Shown here piece after piece: positions 12,045-21,225 of a stretch of DNA of 45,835 nucleotides. Position numbers and translations under genes: made by a program. Below the pieces are notes generated by a model. It ran no database searches. It worked only from the letters and a program-made list of their open reading frames with translations, and was not told where the DNA came from. This stretch comes from Haplomitrium mnioides (Eukaryota; Marchantiophyta; Haplomitriopsida; Calobryales), in contig JBNGIS010020321.1 in assembly GCA_049999725.1 (NCBI GenBank), positions 65,974-111,808 on the forward strand, written 5' to 3'. The number at the start of each line of letters is the position of its first letter. Within the stretch, counting starts at the first letter, position 1.

Positions 12045-12599
12045 GAAGCTGGGTTTTAGGTTCTGTAGAAGAGTTTTTGTACGTTGTACGTTTCGCTTGC
12101 AAATCAAAGTCTATGCGCGTATAGGGTTCACACTTCTACAACCTATGATACAGACTGTAAACGTTCTATTTTTATAACAAACTCTATGCACACAAAAGAT
12201 TTCGATTTCTAATTCGAAATCTAAAAGTAAAAATGGGTAAAGCTCTTCATCTAAGTCAAACAACGATAAAGATTTAAATTTTTGCAAAAAAGTCTTTAAA
12301 AAAAATTTCTTAAGTTAATTTGGGTAGATGCTTCAGGAAGATAATAACCTTAAAAGTTGAAAGCAAAATACTTATATTTTGAAGATGAAAATATTTCTAC
12401 GAAGCAAAAAAAATATTAACTATAAATTAAATTTTCATTTACAGAGAACAATATTCAACTTGGAATGACTTACAGTGACAAGTTCAAGTTGGCTAAAAAT
12501 CCAACAAGTTGCTAAAAACGATTTTCAAATACTTTTGGAAATTATCATCTTAAATTATACCGGATTTGCAAATACAAAATATAGAACAAAATTCTTAAA

Positions 12600-15500
12600 G
12601 GACTTTAGTCGCTAGTCTCAATTTCTTTGGATTCAGCTTCAGAAGATTCATCAAGGTTTGCTTGATCTGTCTTAGTATTAATGACACTGATTGAATCTCT
12701 TTGAAACATTTCAAGATTGAGGGCTTTTTGTCTTTCATACTCAAATAGATTTGCTTTAATGGTGGCTAGAGTGGTTTTTCTTAATTGGTTTTTTTAGGTG
12801 AGTAGAAAATCAAACAACAGAATCGTGATTTGTGTCAAATGAAGTAAATCAATATGTAACTTGGATTTGCATTTCCCTTTTGTTGCTGCTATTTTTTCTG
12901 AGAAGTATTGACCAGAAAGTACATCTTTAGCCAAACAAGCAAACCATTGAACTTATACTCGTTTCGGGTTTAGAGGATCTTCCTCATCAAATGACAAAAC
13001 TTTGAGAACTTTGGCAACCCAAAAGGGTATGCTCTTTGGATCCAAAGACACAATAATACAAATAAACATTCTAGCTTTCAAATTATGTAGATTGCCAAAT
13101 TTATATTCGTATTAAGTACTATACGAAAGTGTCCTTTCTCGCGGCCTAAATGCTCGTTTATAGATTGCTTGACATGTAGAAAATATTTTCTGTACCGGAG
13201 TATCTTCTTCTGTTTGTGGAGCATGTAGCTGAAAATCTAGACAAACATTTTGAAAATCATTACAAGTGTTTGACTGTTGTGAAGGTGGAAAGGTAAATTG
13301 TGCTTCGAGTCGTCATTTTTTTTTCAAGAATGTAGGCCGCAATCTCTTGTTGGGCAAGAAAAAAGTCATTCCACCATTGAATATCAGAATCTATAAAGAA
13401 CTTATAGCCGTTCTAACTTATGTTGTCCGTTACTGAAATTACCACTTTCTTGGCATCCACTTCTTTTTCTTCCTTTTAAAAGATCGTTTGATTTCAGAAT
13501 ATGCCTTGAGAGGAATCAATATTGAACTTAAAATTTCTCTATTCACTTCACGTAGGCACTTGAGTTGACAAATACCATATGCAAGTAGCCAAAATTCATC
13601 TATTGAGAATTGTTTGCTTCAAATCTTTGCTTTGGAATCATTTAATTGGAACTTGAATTGTTGACTAAAAGTAATATCATGTATCTTTTGAACCAGAGAA
13701 GGACTTTGCATCAGAAACATTTTGAAATCCCAAGTTTCCAACAAAACAATCACGTGAGGTTTAAGATTATGGGATAATTGAAGCACCTCGCTTAGACTAG
13801 TGATCGTGAAAGCTTTGACACGTTTTAAACATTTTGAGAATGGCCTGAACATTTGATCAATTTGATCATAGGTATGGCCAACCATGAGAAATCCCACCTT
13901 GATTTATCAAAAAACATTCTTGGCAATAAGGAGACAAAAATATCCAAACATGATAGAATTCTTATTCTCTCGTGTCGTGTTATCCAGCTAAAGATACAAA
14001 GTTGGACGTAGCATGCCTTCAAAGTCACATAATATTTTATTGAGCACGGCAACTTTCAAATTGGAATCACTTCTCAAGTTTCGGTACGTTAAGAAGACCC
14101 TTGAAGTGAGAGCATGATTGAATATTAAGGCACCAACAACATGCACACCAACCAAACAATCTTTATCAATGTTTTTTGGTGGCGATGGCCAATGGGGAAT
14201 AGCAATTTTCTTCTGATCCATTCCATCAATGACAACTTCCAAGTACTTTTGACCATCGGCATAACATTTTCTTCGATGGTTTGCAAGTTTTGATCTTTCT
14301 TTCATTTGTTGGTCACGATGAAGAAACAATTGGCGATTATATTTGACTGCATCAATCCAAAACAAGAAGGACATAAAACTAGTTCAGCAAAACATATGTC
14401 AATACTTGTAACTTCAAAGCACAACCTTAAGTGTAAATAATATTCAAGGCATTTTAAGCAAATGTTTGAATTTATTGAAACGAAACACTTTGTAAAAGAT
14501 GAAAAATAAACTTTAGGCAATTTCAAAAAAAAAGGAAAAATTTATTTTGAAAAGAAAAAAATAAGATTTGCAAACAAAGGTTACTAGATCACATCCTGTG
14601 AGCGTTTAGGATTAGTGGAGACAACATCTCATTGTATGCGTGCATAGGACTAATACAACAACACCAATATCATGGCTTGTTATGAATGTTGTTGCGACTG
14701 GTTTTAAAAAAATCAAGAACAAATCCTATACGCGCATAGGATTTGCAAACAACAAAAACAATTTTTTCAAATTTTTTTTACAACGGCTCTTTATTAAAAG
14801 GAATAAAATGAAAACTTGTTGCAAGGCTTAGATCACAACATTAAGAAAATTCATTTTCTAACATTACTCGACTACAGAAAAGGTGAAAATTGAAATATAA
14901 AACAACAGAGTCTATGCGAGCATAGACTCTCTTCTCAATACTCAACTTGCTAAGAATTATTTGACTCCAATCTTCTTTGCTAAATAACTTCAAAAGAATA
15001 TATCTTTTAATTGTAAGTTGAGAAAACATAACATCTCTAGAACTAAGCTTTGAGTCTAGAAAAAAAAATGATGGATTAACCAAAGATGTGAAAAGAGAAG
15101 AAAATTTGTTACCTTTGTCGGACTCCAAGACAAATTTTTCTCGCAAATATTTTATTTCTTTGCATGTTTTACAAACAACAAATCTATTGTATTTTGGAAT
15201 TTTTACATTTGGAAAATGAGTTCTCTAATGTTTTGTAAAACCTGAGAAACTGATAATGCAAAGGGGATCTTTCTCTTTCAAATAAGTTGTGTAATAGTCG
15301 TAAACTTCCCATTTTGTAAAATTATCCGGCAAGTTGTACACTTTGTGAGTGGGCATTCTCTCGCAATGTCCTTGAAAAAAATTGTCCATCCATTCACGAA
15401 CAAAATTTCCTTTAGCATACAGTTCTCTTTTTCCAAAAATGCCTCTAAGATCTGCATTTTTGAGATTTTGAATCCTTTGGATTCTATCATTCCCTACTTC

Positions 15501-16500
15501 TAATATTAATTTGAAGGGTCTTCTATAGACAAAGGTACCGCCAAGTAGTGTAAACCGATTTTCGACATCAAAATTTTTTCTTGGTATTCCCCATTGTAGT
15601 ATGATATCACAATTCTTCATGCTTTGTCGAAAGTTCGTCTCTCTCAGAGTTTTCAAAAACATTGTCTTGCACAACGACAAGCAATTATTTCGACAATAAG
15701 ATGTTCTCTTCAATCTAAAAATGGACATTGGATCCAGCTTTTTCTTCACAAAGCTCTCATCATGATAGACTTTCCGCAAAGAATTTTCATGTAAGGTGTT
15801 TACCCATTTGGGTTTTGGCCCAGATAAAGAATTCTTATGTTGTGTTGGATGATTCGGTCCGTAAGCGAATCCAGCAATAGGAGATAATTCATCGTGAAAT
15901 TCTTGGTCGTCATTGTAAACACTGTTTGTTCCATCACAAAATATTTTTGACATACAATCTTCTTCTTGGGGATTGGGAGAACTGCACCATTAGAACTGCA
16001 CCATTCCAGAACTGAATCTTGATCAATATCTCCATTAGAAAAAAATATTTTTTGTAATAAAATTGGTGCTTTTGGCGATAACTCCAAAGAAATGTTGATT
16101 GATTGAGACTATTTGCCAGAATCGTTTTCCAAACTATTGTCTAAAGACTCCTCTAAAAGAATTCGATTTGTTTCAGATGTCTCAATCACTTTGCAAGGAA
16201 CAACTTGAAAAGGAATCACTCATTGTTTGAGTGGTGCTATCAAGGAGAGTGGCTCATCTCCAAAATTAAAATTGTTTAGAGATTGTATACTGTTTGTGTT
16301 TTTAAAAGAGACACTTTGATCATGAATATCGAGTTCTCCCTCATATGTAGACGAAGAAAGTTCTACAATCGTTTGAAATCTCTATGTTGAGTTTTTTTTT
16401 TCAGATATTTTGAAATACCTAGAAGAAAGATTCAACTTCGACCACTTGATGGGTAAGAGAGATCTTTTGCTAGATGAAGATTGTTTCTTTAGATCTCTAT
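12600..16500 (-). pseudogene. DUF7869-type protein, inferred transposase of the element (copy A)
   Basis: Coding blocks lie in minus-strand order. 16500-15954 is a degraded N-terminal part (LLEESLDNSLENDS). 15953-15225 is an open 242-codon block with CRNNCLSLCKTMFLKTLRE, EWMDNFFQGHCERMP and VYNLPDNFTKWEVYDYY. 15146-15100 has LREKFVLESDKGNK. 14374-13988 has YLEVVIDGMDQKKI and the GVHVVGALI segment. 13987-13619 has QLDN, TRENKN, then VGFLMVGHTYDQIDQMF. About 13060-12600 has the PFWVAKVLKVLSFDEEDP and VQWF tail. The order and the DGMDQ / LDN-ENKN / VGHT-DQID signatures are those I recall for DUF7869 proteins. A catalytic DNA-transposase role is inference. Breaks include a TAG before LDN, frame changes at 13990-13900, and stops in the tail. 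A spacer with palindromic repeats (14580-14940) probably represents an intron. Confidence 0.6.
14620..14935. repeat. Scattered palindromic units in the presumed DUF7869 intron
   Basis: Near-palindromes of the same family as the arrays occur here: tgtatgcgtgcataggac near 14633, cctatacgcgcatagg at 14727-14742, and tctatgcgagcataga at 14910-14925. Runs of caacaacaacacc lie between them. The matching intron of copy B (30870-31180) has a longer, still irregular set, so this content predates the divergence of A and B. Confidence 0.6.
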
Positions 16501-16529
16501 GAGCACTGAGTTCCCTCTTTGATCCTTTG

Positions 16530-16640
16530 TATGCAAAATGTTGAGTTGTTAATCCTTTATATGCATTGGATTCACTCCTTGACCCAATGCACGCAGAGGG
16601 TTGAGTCCTTGATCCTATGCGCGCATGGAGTTCACCTTCT
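16530..16640. repeat. Palindromic units upstream of the DUF7869 coding region
   Basis: Four roughly 35-bp units carry the palindrome family (tttatatgcattgga, caatgcacgcagagg, cctatgcgcgcatgga), each next to gagtccttgatcc or a variant. They lie between the two divergent genes, in 5' UTR, first-intron or promoter sequence. Confidence 0.55.
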
Positions 16641-16910
16641 CAATCTTTTTGGGTGGAGCTATCTAATTCAACAGAAGTCATCTTTTCCCCCAATATACTT
16701 GCCATCACACTTGACCCTTTTGTTACTCCATTGCTTAACTCCCAAAAATTGGCATTTTATTGAATCTCAAACTGCCTATCAAAAGTAACACTCTTCTGTG
16801 AAGATGAATCTTGAAATTCTAATCTCTTCTTGACTTTAAAAACTCCAGCTATTGAAAAGGCTCACAAAAACTAAGTTACTTCAAGGAACTATTTTAATAA
16901 ATATTATGAA

Positions 16911-17010
16911 NNNNNNNNNNNNNNNNNNNNNNNNNNNNNNNNNNNNNNNNNNNNNNNNNNNNNNNNNNNNNNNNNNNNNNNNNNNNNNNNNNNNNNNNNN
17001 NNNNNNNNNN
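16911..17010. other. Assembly gap (100 N)
   Basis: A run of exactly 100 N, probably a scaffold gap of unknown true length, falls in the spacer between the two divergent genes of copy A. A frame translating across it is meaningless. Confidence 0.98.
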
Positions 17011-17526
17011 ACTCAGCTTTTTTCTATTTTCAGCATTTAGTGATTTCTAAACTTTTTTTCAATACATTTTTCACCTCCAAAAAGAACTTTTTTTTCTATC
17101 TAGAGAATGGCCTCTCAAGGAATTGTTTCTCGTCCTGCTGAATCGAAGCCATATAGGTATTCAGATGTTATCAAGGCTCTAGAGCCTGCAAGACTAGAGT
17201 AGAAATGGCTCGTAAACTACTGTTCTTTGAGAGACTCAGATCACCATCTTTACCTTTTTGCACGTGAAGGTAAAAAATTCAATTTGGGTGTACTGGTCCA
17301 AATTACGTTGATTCGGAAGGGAAAGAAAGCCAACATCGAGCTGCTTATGTAGTCCCAAGACTCAATTATGCTTTATTCTGCAAATCGCAAGCGATTTAAT
17401 TTTTTGGAGTACAAGGAGAGAGATGTATTTACTGCGAATCTTCAAGCGTCAAGGGAAGATAGAAAGGTGAGTTCGGAAATCTATTTTGTTATTTCTATTT
17501 CCTTACTTAGTTGTAACTCCTAGGAT

Positions 17527-17860
17527 GTCCATGAGCACACGGACTTATAAGTCCATGCGTGCATAAACTTCAATGTCCATTCGCGCCTAGAAGTTAGAGT
17601 CCACGCGCGCCTGGACTTGAGAGTCAAGGCGCGACTGAACTTGAGAGTCTATGCACGCATGGACTTTCAATTCTACGTGCGCATGGACTTTCAAGTCTAT
17701 ACGCGCATGGACTTTCAAGTCTATGTGCCCATGGACTTCAAGTCTATGCTTGCCTCGACTTGAGAGTCTAAACACGGAAGGACTCTCAAGTCCTTGCTTG
17801 CAAAGATTCCCAAGTACATGCGCGCATGGACTCTTAGATCTATGCGCGCATGGACTTCCT
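17527..17860. repeat. 24-bp palindromic tandem array in intron 1
   Basis: Unit starts are at 17527, 17551, 17575, 17599, 17623, 17647, 17671, 17695, 17719, 17742, 17766, 17790, 17814 and about 17838, a 24-bp period with one 23. The consensus is close to GTCTATGCGCGCATGGAC followed by tttcaa. Each unit is a near-perfect palindrome able to form a hairpin. Because 24 is divisible by 3, long stop-free frames with octapeptide repeats (about HARIDLKV, minus; HAWTFKSM, plus) arise on both strands; I treat these as artefacts. Confidence 0.9.
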
Positions 17861-18689
17861 TGTTTACTGCATGCTTGTATCTTTTTAAAGTCCTTGCGTT
17901 TTTTGAATGTTAGTCCAACATTTTCACTAATGCCAAATTGTTTTCTGTCTTTATTTTCAGTTCACTCAGTATCCGGCCGATTTTGTTGATAGGTACAATG
18001 ATGCGAAGTGCATTGAGTGGGACTTCATCAAGCTCGCTATACAAATCAAGATTCTAAAGCCCAATTAGGGCATCAATATTCAACAGCTGGTGCCACATCC
18101 GAGTGCAACAACAATCTCTATTCACGGTACAGGGACCTCTTCCCAAAAGAAGAGAAAGGAGCCAAAGCCAATTGAGGCTCTGAAGAAAAAGAAACCGGCA
18201 CCAAAAAAGAATAAACCTACACTAGGGCCAATTGTTGAGGAGGAGCTAACCCCCTTAAAATCTGAAGCAAAATCTAATTCATCTGCCATTCGTCTTCATC
18301 ACCAAGCAACTTGAAGCAAGACTCAGAGGCGGAGCCAAAGCTAGATCAGGCTCCAATGTCAAGATCAAAAAGGCAATCCTCTAAGGGGTTGCGTACTTTT
18401 CAAGAAAGAAAACAGGTGGATCCTCAAACAGTGTTTGAGGAAGACAAGAACAAGATAAGGGAGTCTGCAATCCAACGCTGCAGAGTCCGTGAGGAGACAA
18501 TAACAATATGGTTGGAAAACTTAAATCTACCCAAGCTTGGAATGGACAACTGAGGTCCATTCCAAATTTGAAGATTGAATGAGGATTTTGTGGAGCTTCT
18601 TACGCAAAGAATGCTCACGAACAAGTACGCGTACTCTTTTTTTATTGTGGTTGTAGACCCAAAGTGTGGTCTAAAGGACAAGTGAGAGT

Positions 18690-18963
18690 TTGAATAACAG
18701 GAAGCCAACTTGGACTCTTCAGTGTGAAGAGGTTACTCCTCTCTCGCCTCTTCCCATGTACTGCAATACATCTCAAAACAAAAACTTTTTACCGTCACCG
18801 CCAAAACTTTATATCTCTCCGCCTCTCGAGACATCTCGTCCATTGAAAGCTCTCTGACTTCTACCCGCTTCAAAATAGAAATCTTTACTTCATCTGGAAG
18901 TCTCTAAAGTGACATCTAAGGTGTCCACTTCATATCCTCCATTTTGAGAGATCCCTTAGCCTC
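18690..18963. repeat. Inverted repeat, left arm (274 bp)
   Basis: This segment is the reverse complement, at high identity by eye, of 19396-19669. Matching strings are ctcctctctcgcctcttccc, tctcgagacatctcgtccat and ggtgtccacttcatatcctc. Copy B has only the coding-strand equivalent of the right arm (about 26020-26260, minus) and no left arm. The left arm is therefore the derived, inverted duplicate and splits the ParB-like region. Confidence 0.85.
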
Positions 18964-19395
18964 TACTATTATGAGATTGCATGAGACAATCACAGTGCTG
19001 CAGCAAGGCAACTACTTATCACTACATATGGAGCAAAGAATCCTGCTCTGTTGCTCTGCAACTGTTATGTGTACGTGGGCCTCACACCCACAGAGGCCCA
19101 CATTTTTGCAACCAATGACAATTACGACCAGAGGTACAAGCTTGAAATGACCTCCATTCAAAAGGTCAAGTATTGGCATCAAAGACTTGTGGAGAGTGGG
19201 ATGGTTTCATCCCAAAATTGAAAAGGGAGTTAGTGATGAAAACCTTGAAAATAAAACTCAAGTCTACACTTGAGAAGACCATGACTTCTCAAGATAACCA
19301 GTTCTAGCTTGCATTCAAAAGTGGAGAGCTCATGGACCTATAGCAAAGCATTTTTTCGATGTGGGAGAAGAATACTGTGAAAGACCAGAAGCCAA

Positions 19396-19669
19396 AGGCC
19401 AAGGGATCTCTCAGAATAGAGGATATGAAGTGGACACCTTAGAGGTCACTTGAGGGACTTCCAGATGAAGTAAAGATTTCTATTTTGAAGCGGGTAGAAG
19501 TCAGAGAGCTTTCAATGGACGAGATGTCTCGGGAGGCGGAGAGATATAAAGTTTTGGCAGTGATGGTAAAACGTTTTTGTTCTAAGGTGTATTGCAGTAC
19601 ATGGGAAGAGGCGAGAGAGGAGCAACCTCTTCACACTAAAGAGTCCAATATGGCCTCCTTTTATTCAAG
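19396..19669. repeat. Inverted repeat, right arm (274 bp), coding copy
   Basis: On the plus strand this arm is open and reads SLEGLPDEVKISILKRVEVR, then LSMDEMSREAERYKVLAV, in the gene's own direction. It is therefore the original. Its inverted twin lies 432 bp upstream. A transcript through both could fold into a stem of about 270 bp. Confidence 0.85.
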
Positions 19670-19776
19670 CTTCGGGAAGCTTTTGGTAACTCCTTCCTTT
19701 CACACCACATTTGTTTATTTGTATTTGCATTGAATATTTTTTAATTTAAATTGTTCTTTGGTTAAAAACATTTATA

Positions 19777-20145
19777 GTCCATGTGCACATGAACTTCAAA
19801 GTCTACGCACACTTGAACATCAAAGTCCATGCACACATCGACTTTGAAGTCTAGGCACAGTTGAACAGCAAAGTCTATACGCGCATGGACTTTGAAGTCA
19901 AAATCTGGCCTAGACTTTGAGGACAAAAACACTTGAACTTTCAACCGCGCTTGGACTTTTAAAGTCCTTCATCACTTGAACACCAAAGTCCATACATGCA
20001 TGGACTTTGTAATCCAAGCGCAAAGGTAAGGAAAAGTCTACGCGTGCTTGGATTGCGATGTCCATACGCACATGGACTTTGCTTTATAAGTGCGCCTAGA
20101 CTCCAAAGTCCAGCGAGAAACTGACATCGAAGTCTATGCATTCAT
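19777..20145. repeat. 24-bp palindromic tandem array in the second large intron
   Basis: Units start at 19777, 19801, 19825, 19849, 19873 and 19897 (24-bp period), and the rest is more irregular to 20145. Clear palindromes include gtctatacgcgcatggac (19873) and gtccatacatgcatggac (19988). The array ends about 70 bases before the acceptor ttttgtgcag (20219). Copy B has its counterpart at 25598-25860. Confidence 0.85.
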
Positions 20146-20716
20146 GGAAGTCTTTTTCATTCTCTAGCTTAAAATGCTTTTTATCACTCATTAATGTTTT
20201 CTGTTCAATTTTTGTGCAGGGGGACAAAACTTTTAGAAAACAACTTGCAAAGAAATTAATAGTAGCTACAAAAAGTCAAAAAACATCTAGGGTCGAGGAA
20301 GCCCCTAAAGATCAAGACCATCCTCCCACGTTGGTCTCCTATACTCCTACTTTTCTTTTCCATTGCCAAAAGGTTAGAGAGTGGAAAGCACAACAACAAA
20401 GCGGTGCTGCTTCTCTGACAATAGAAGGAATTGTCAGAGATGAGGAAGATGAATTAATGTCATATGTCGATGCTCGTAATGTGGTGTTTTATCAAATCCA
20501 CGGGGAGGCCAATGCTCGACAATTGAAAGGCTTTATGAAATTAAGTGTTTCACTTTGGTTGTCGCTGATATTCCTTATGGATACAACCTAAGAGAATGTA
20601 AGCACGATGACTCACAACCTTTTTCAAAAGATGACACTTTTGATATGGTATTATCTTTTGAGGCAATTACAACCTCAGACTTTTGGCAGGCAATAGCTCT
20701 AGGGTTCTACTTCAAA

Positions 20717-20885
20717 GTCCATATGTGCATAGCTTTATTGTTCTTGTTCAGAGTCTAAGCACGCATAGGCTTTAGGATTCTCGTTCGGAGTCTATGCATG
20801 CATAGGCTTTAGGTTTTTGGTTTGGAGTCTATGCTTGCATAGGAATTGTTAGCTACGATGCTCAAAGTCTGGTTCAAAGTCCGTA
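20717..20885. repeat. 37-bp palindromic repeat, about 4 units
   Basis: Unit starts at 20717, 20753, 20790 and 20827 give a period of 36-37 bp. The cores are near-palindromic, for example gtctatgcatgcataggc at 20790, followed by tttaggttcttgttcgga-like filler. It sits where the methyltransferase frame is lost in copy A, so it may mark the deletion joint. Confidence 0.75.
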
Positions 20886-21189
20886 CCCGACTAGACATTT
20901 ATGTTTGCTTGTAATTGTTTTCATAAAAAGACATATGTTTTATTTTATTTTTTATGAATTAGTGTATTGACAATAGTATGAAGTTTTAATAAAATATTTG
21001 AATAACCAAAATGCTTGTTTTTTAGGGTATTAATTATAATAAAAATTTTAAAATATAATCTCAATATAAAATATGCAATTTGTATTTATAGAAAACAATT
21101 TTTTTACAAAAACAGGATTACAAACGTAAAATTGATGTTTTTCAATGCCAAATCACCGAAAAGAAAGTTCGACTAACAAGTGAAACAGG

Positions 21190-21225
21190 AACTCAGTAGC
21201 GGTTTCTGGTTCAAAGTACCAGCTG
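21190..21225. repeat. Right terminal inverted repeat, copy A
   Basis: Read inward from 21225 this is CAGCTGGTACTTTGAACCAG then AAACCGCTACTGAGTTC. The same sequence, in the orientation expected of ends, is found at 31191 (fragment D, right end) and, inverted, at 35064 (fragment C, left end). The exact tip and target-site duplication were not established. Confidence 0.6.

Larger units (their letters stand above)
17107..20690 (+). pseudogene. ParB-like / N6-N4-type DNA methyltransferase, transposon-borne (copy A, truncated)
   Basis: Exon 1 is 17107-17466 (AAAG|GTGAGT, two in-frame stops). The intron at 17467-17960 holds a 24-bp array. Exon 2 starts at 17961 in phase and runs open to 18314, with one TAG. 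It holds a Lys-rich basic region (18140-18215), then shifts frame near 18310. From about 18560 comes LNEDFVELLTQRM...IVVVDPK and, after an inverted insertion, DNHSAAARQLL and GLTPTEAHIFATND. I read this as a ParB-like segment (partition/nuclease fold with a DG.HR-like motif); that is tentative. After a second array intron, the exon starting at 20220 gives RNVVFYQIHGEANARQLKG, then VVADIPYGYN at 20555-20584, an amino-methyltransferase motif IV. Motifs X and I are missing here but present in copies B and D. I infer base methylation of DNA; the target base cannot be told. Frameshifts and stops make this copy non-coding. Confidence 0.55.
11657..21225. mobile_element. Large TIR transposon, copy A (DUF7869 gene plus methyltransferase-type gene)
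   Basis: The left boundary is where homology to fragment C begins (aagagtctatgacttgtg at 11657 and 35850); the true left terminus is missing here. The right boundary is a terminal inverted repeat ending at 21225. Inside are a minus-strand DUF7869-type pseudogene (12600-16500) and a plus-strand ParB-like/methyltransferase pseudogene (17107-20690), transcribed away from each other across a 0.6-kb spacer holding the assembly gap. Copy B repeats the same order in inverted orientation. Compared with B and D, copy A lacks the methyltransferase C-terminal part (motifs X and I) and carries an internal inverted duplication. Confidence 0.65.

Noticed and set aside
16852-17040. 62-codon frame crossing the N run
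   Set aside because: It is open only because the gap is translated as unknown residues.
17527-17860. CRISPR-like regular array
   Set aside because: Units are contiguous and degenerate, with no unique spacers, and the context is a eukaryotic transposon intron. These are palindromic tandem repeats.
17587-17989. Open frames of 62 and 112 codons with octapeptide repeats on both strands
   Set aside because: They arise because the palindromic array has a 24-bp period, so no stop is introduced on either strand. The array is in an intron bounded by a good donor (17467) and acceptor (17960).
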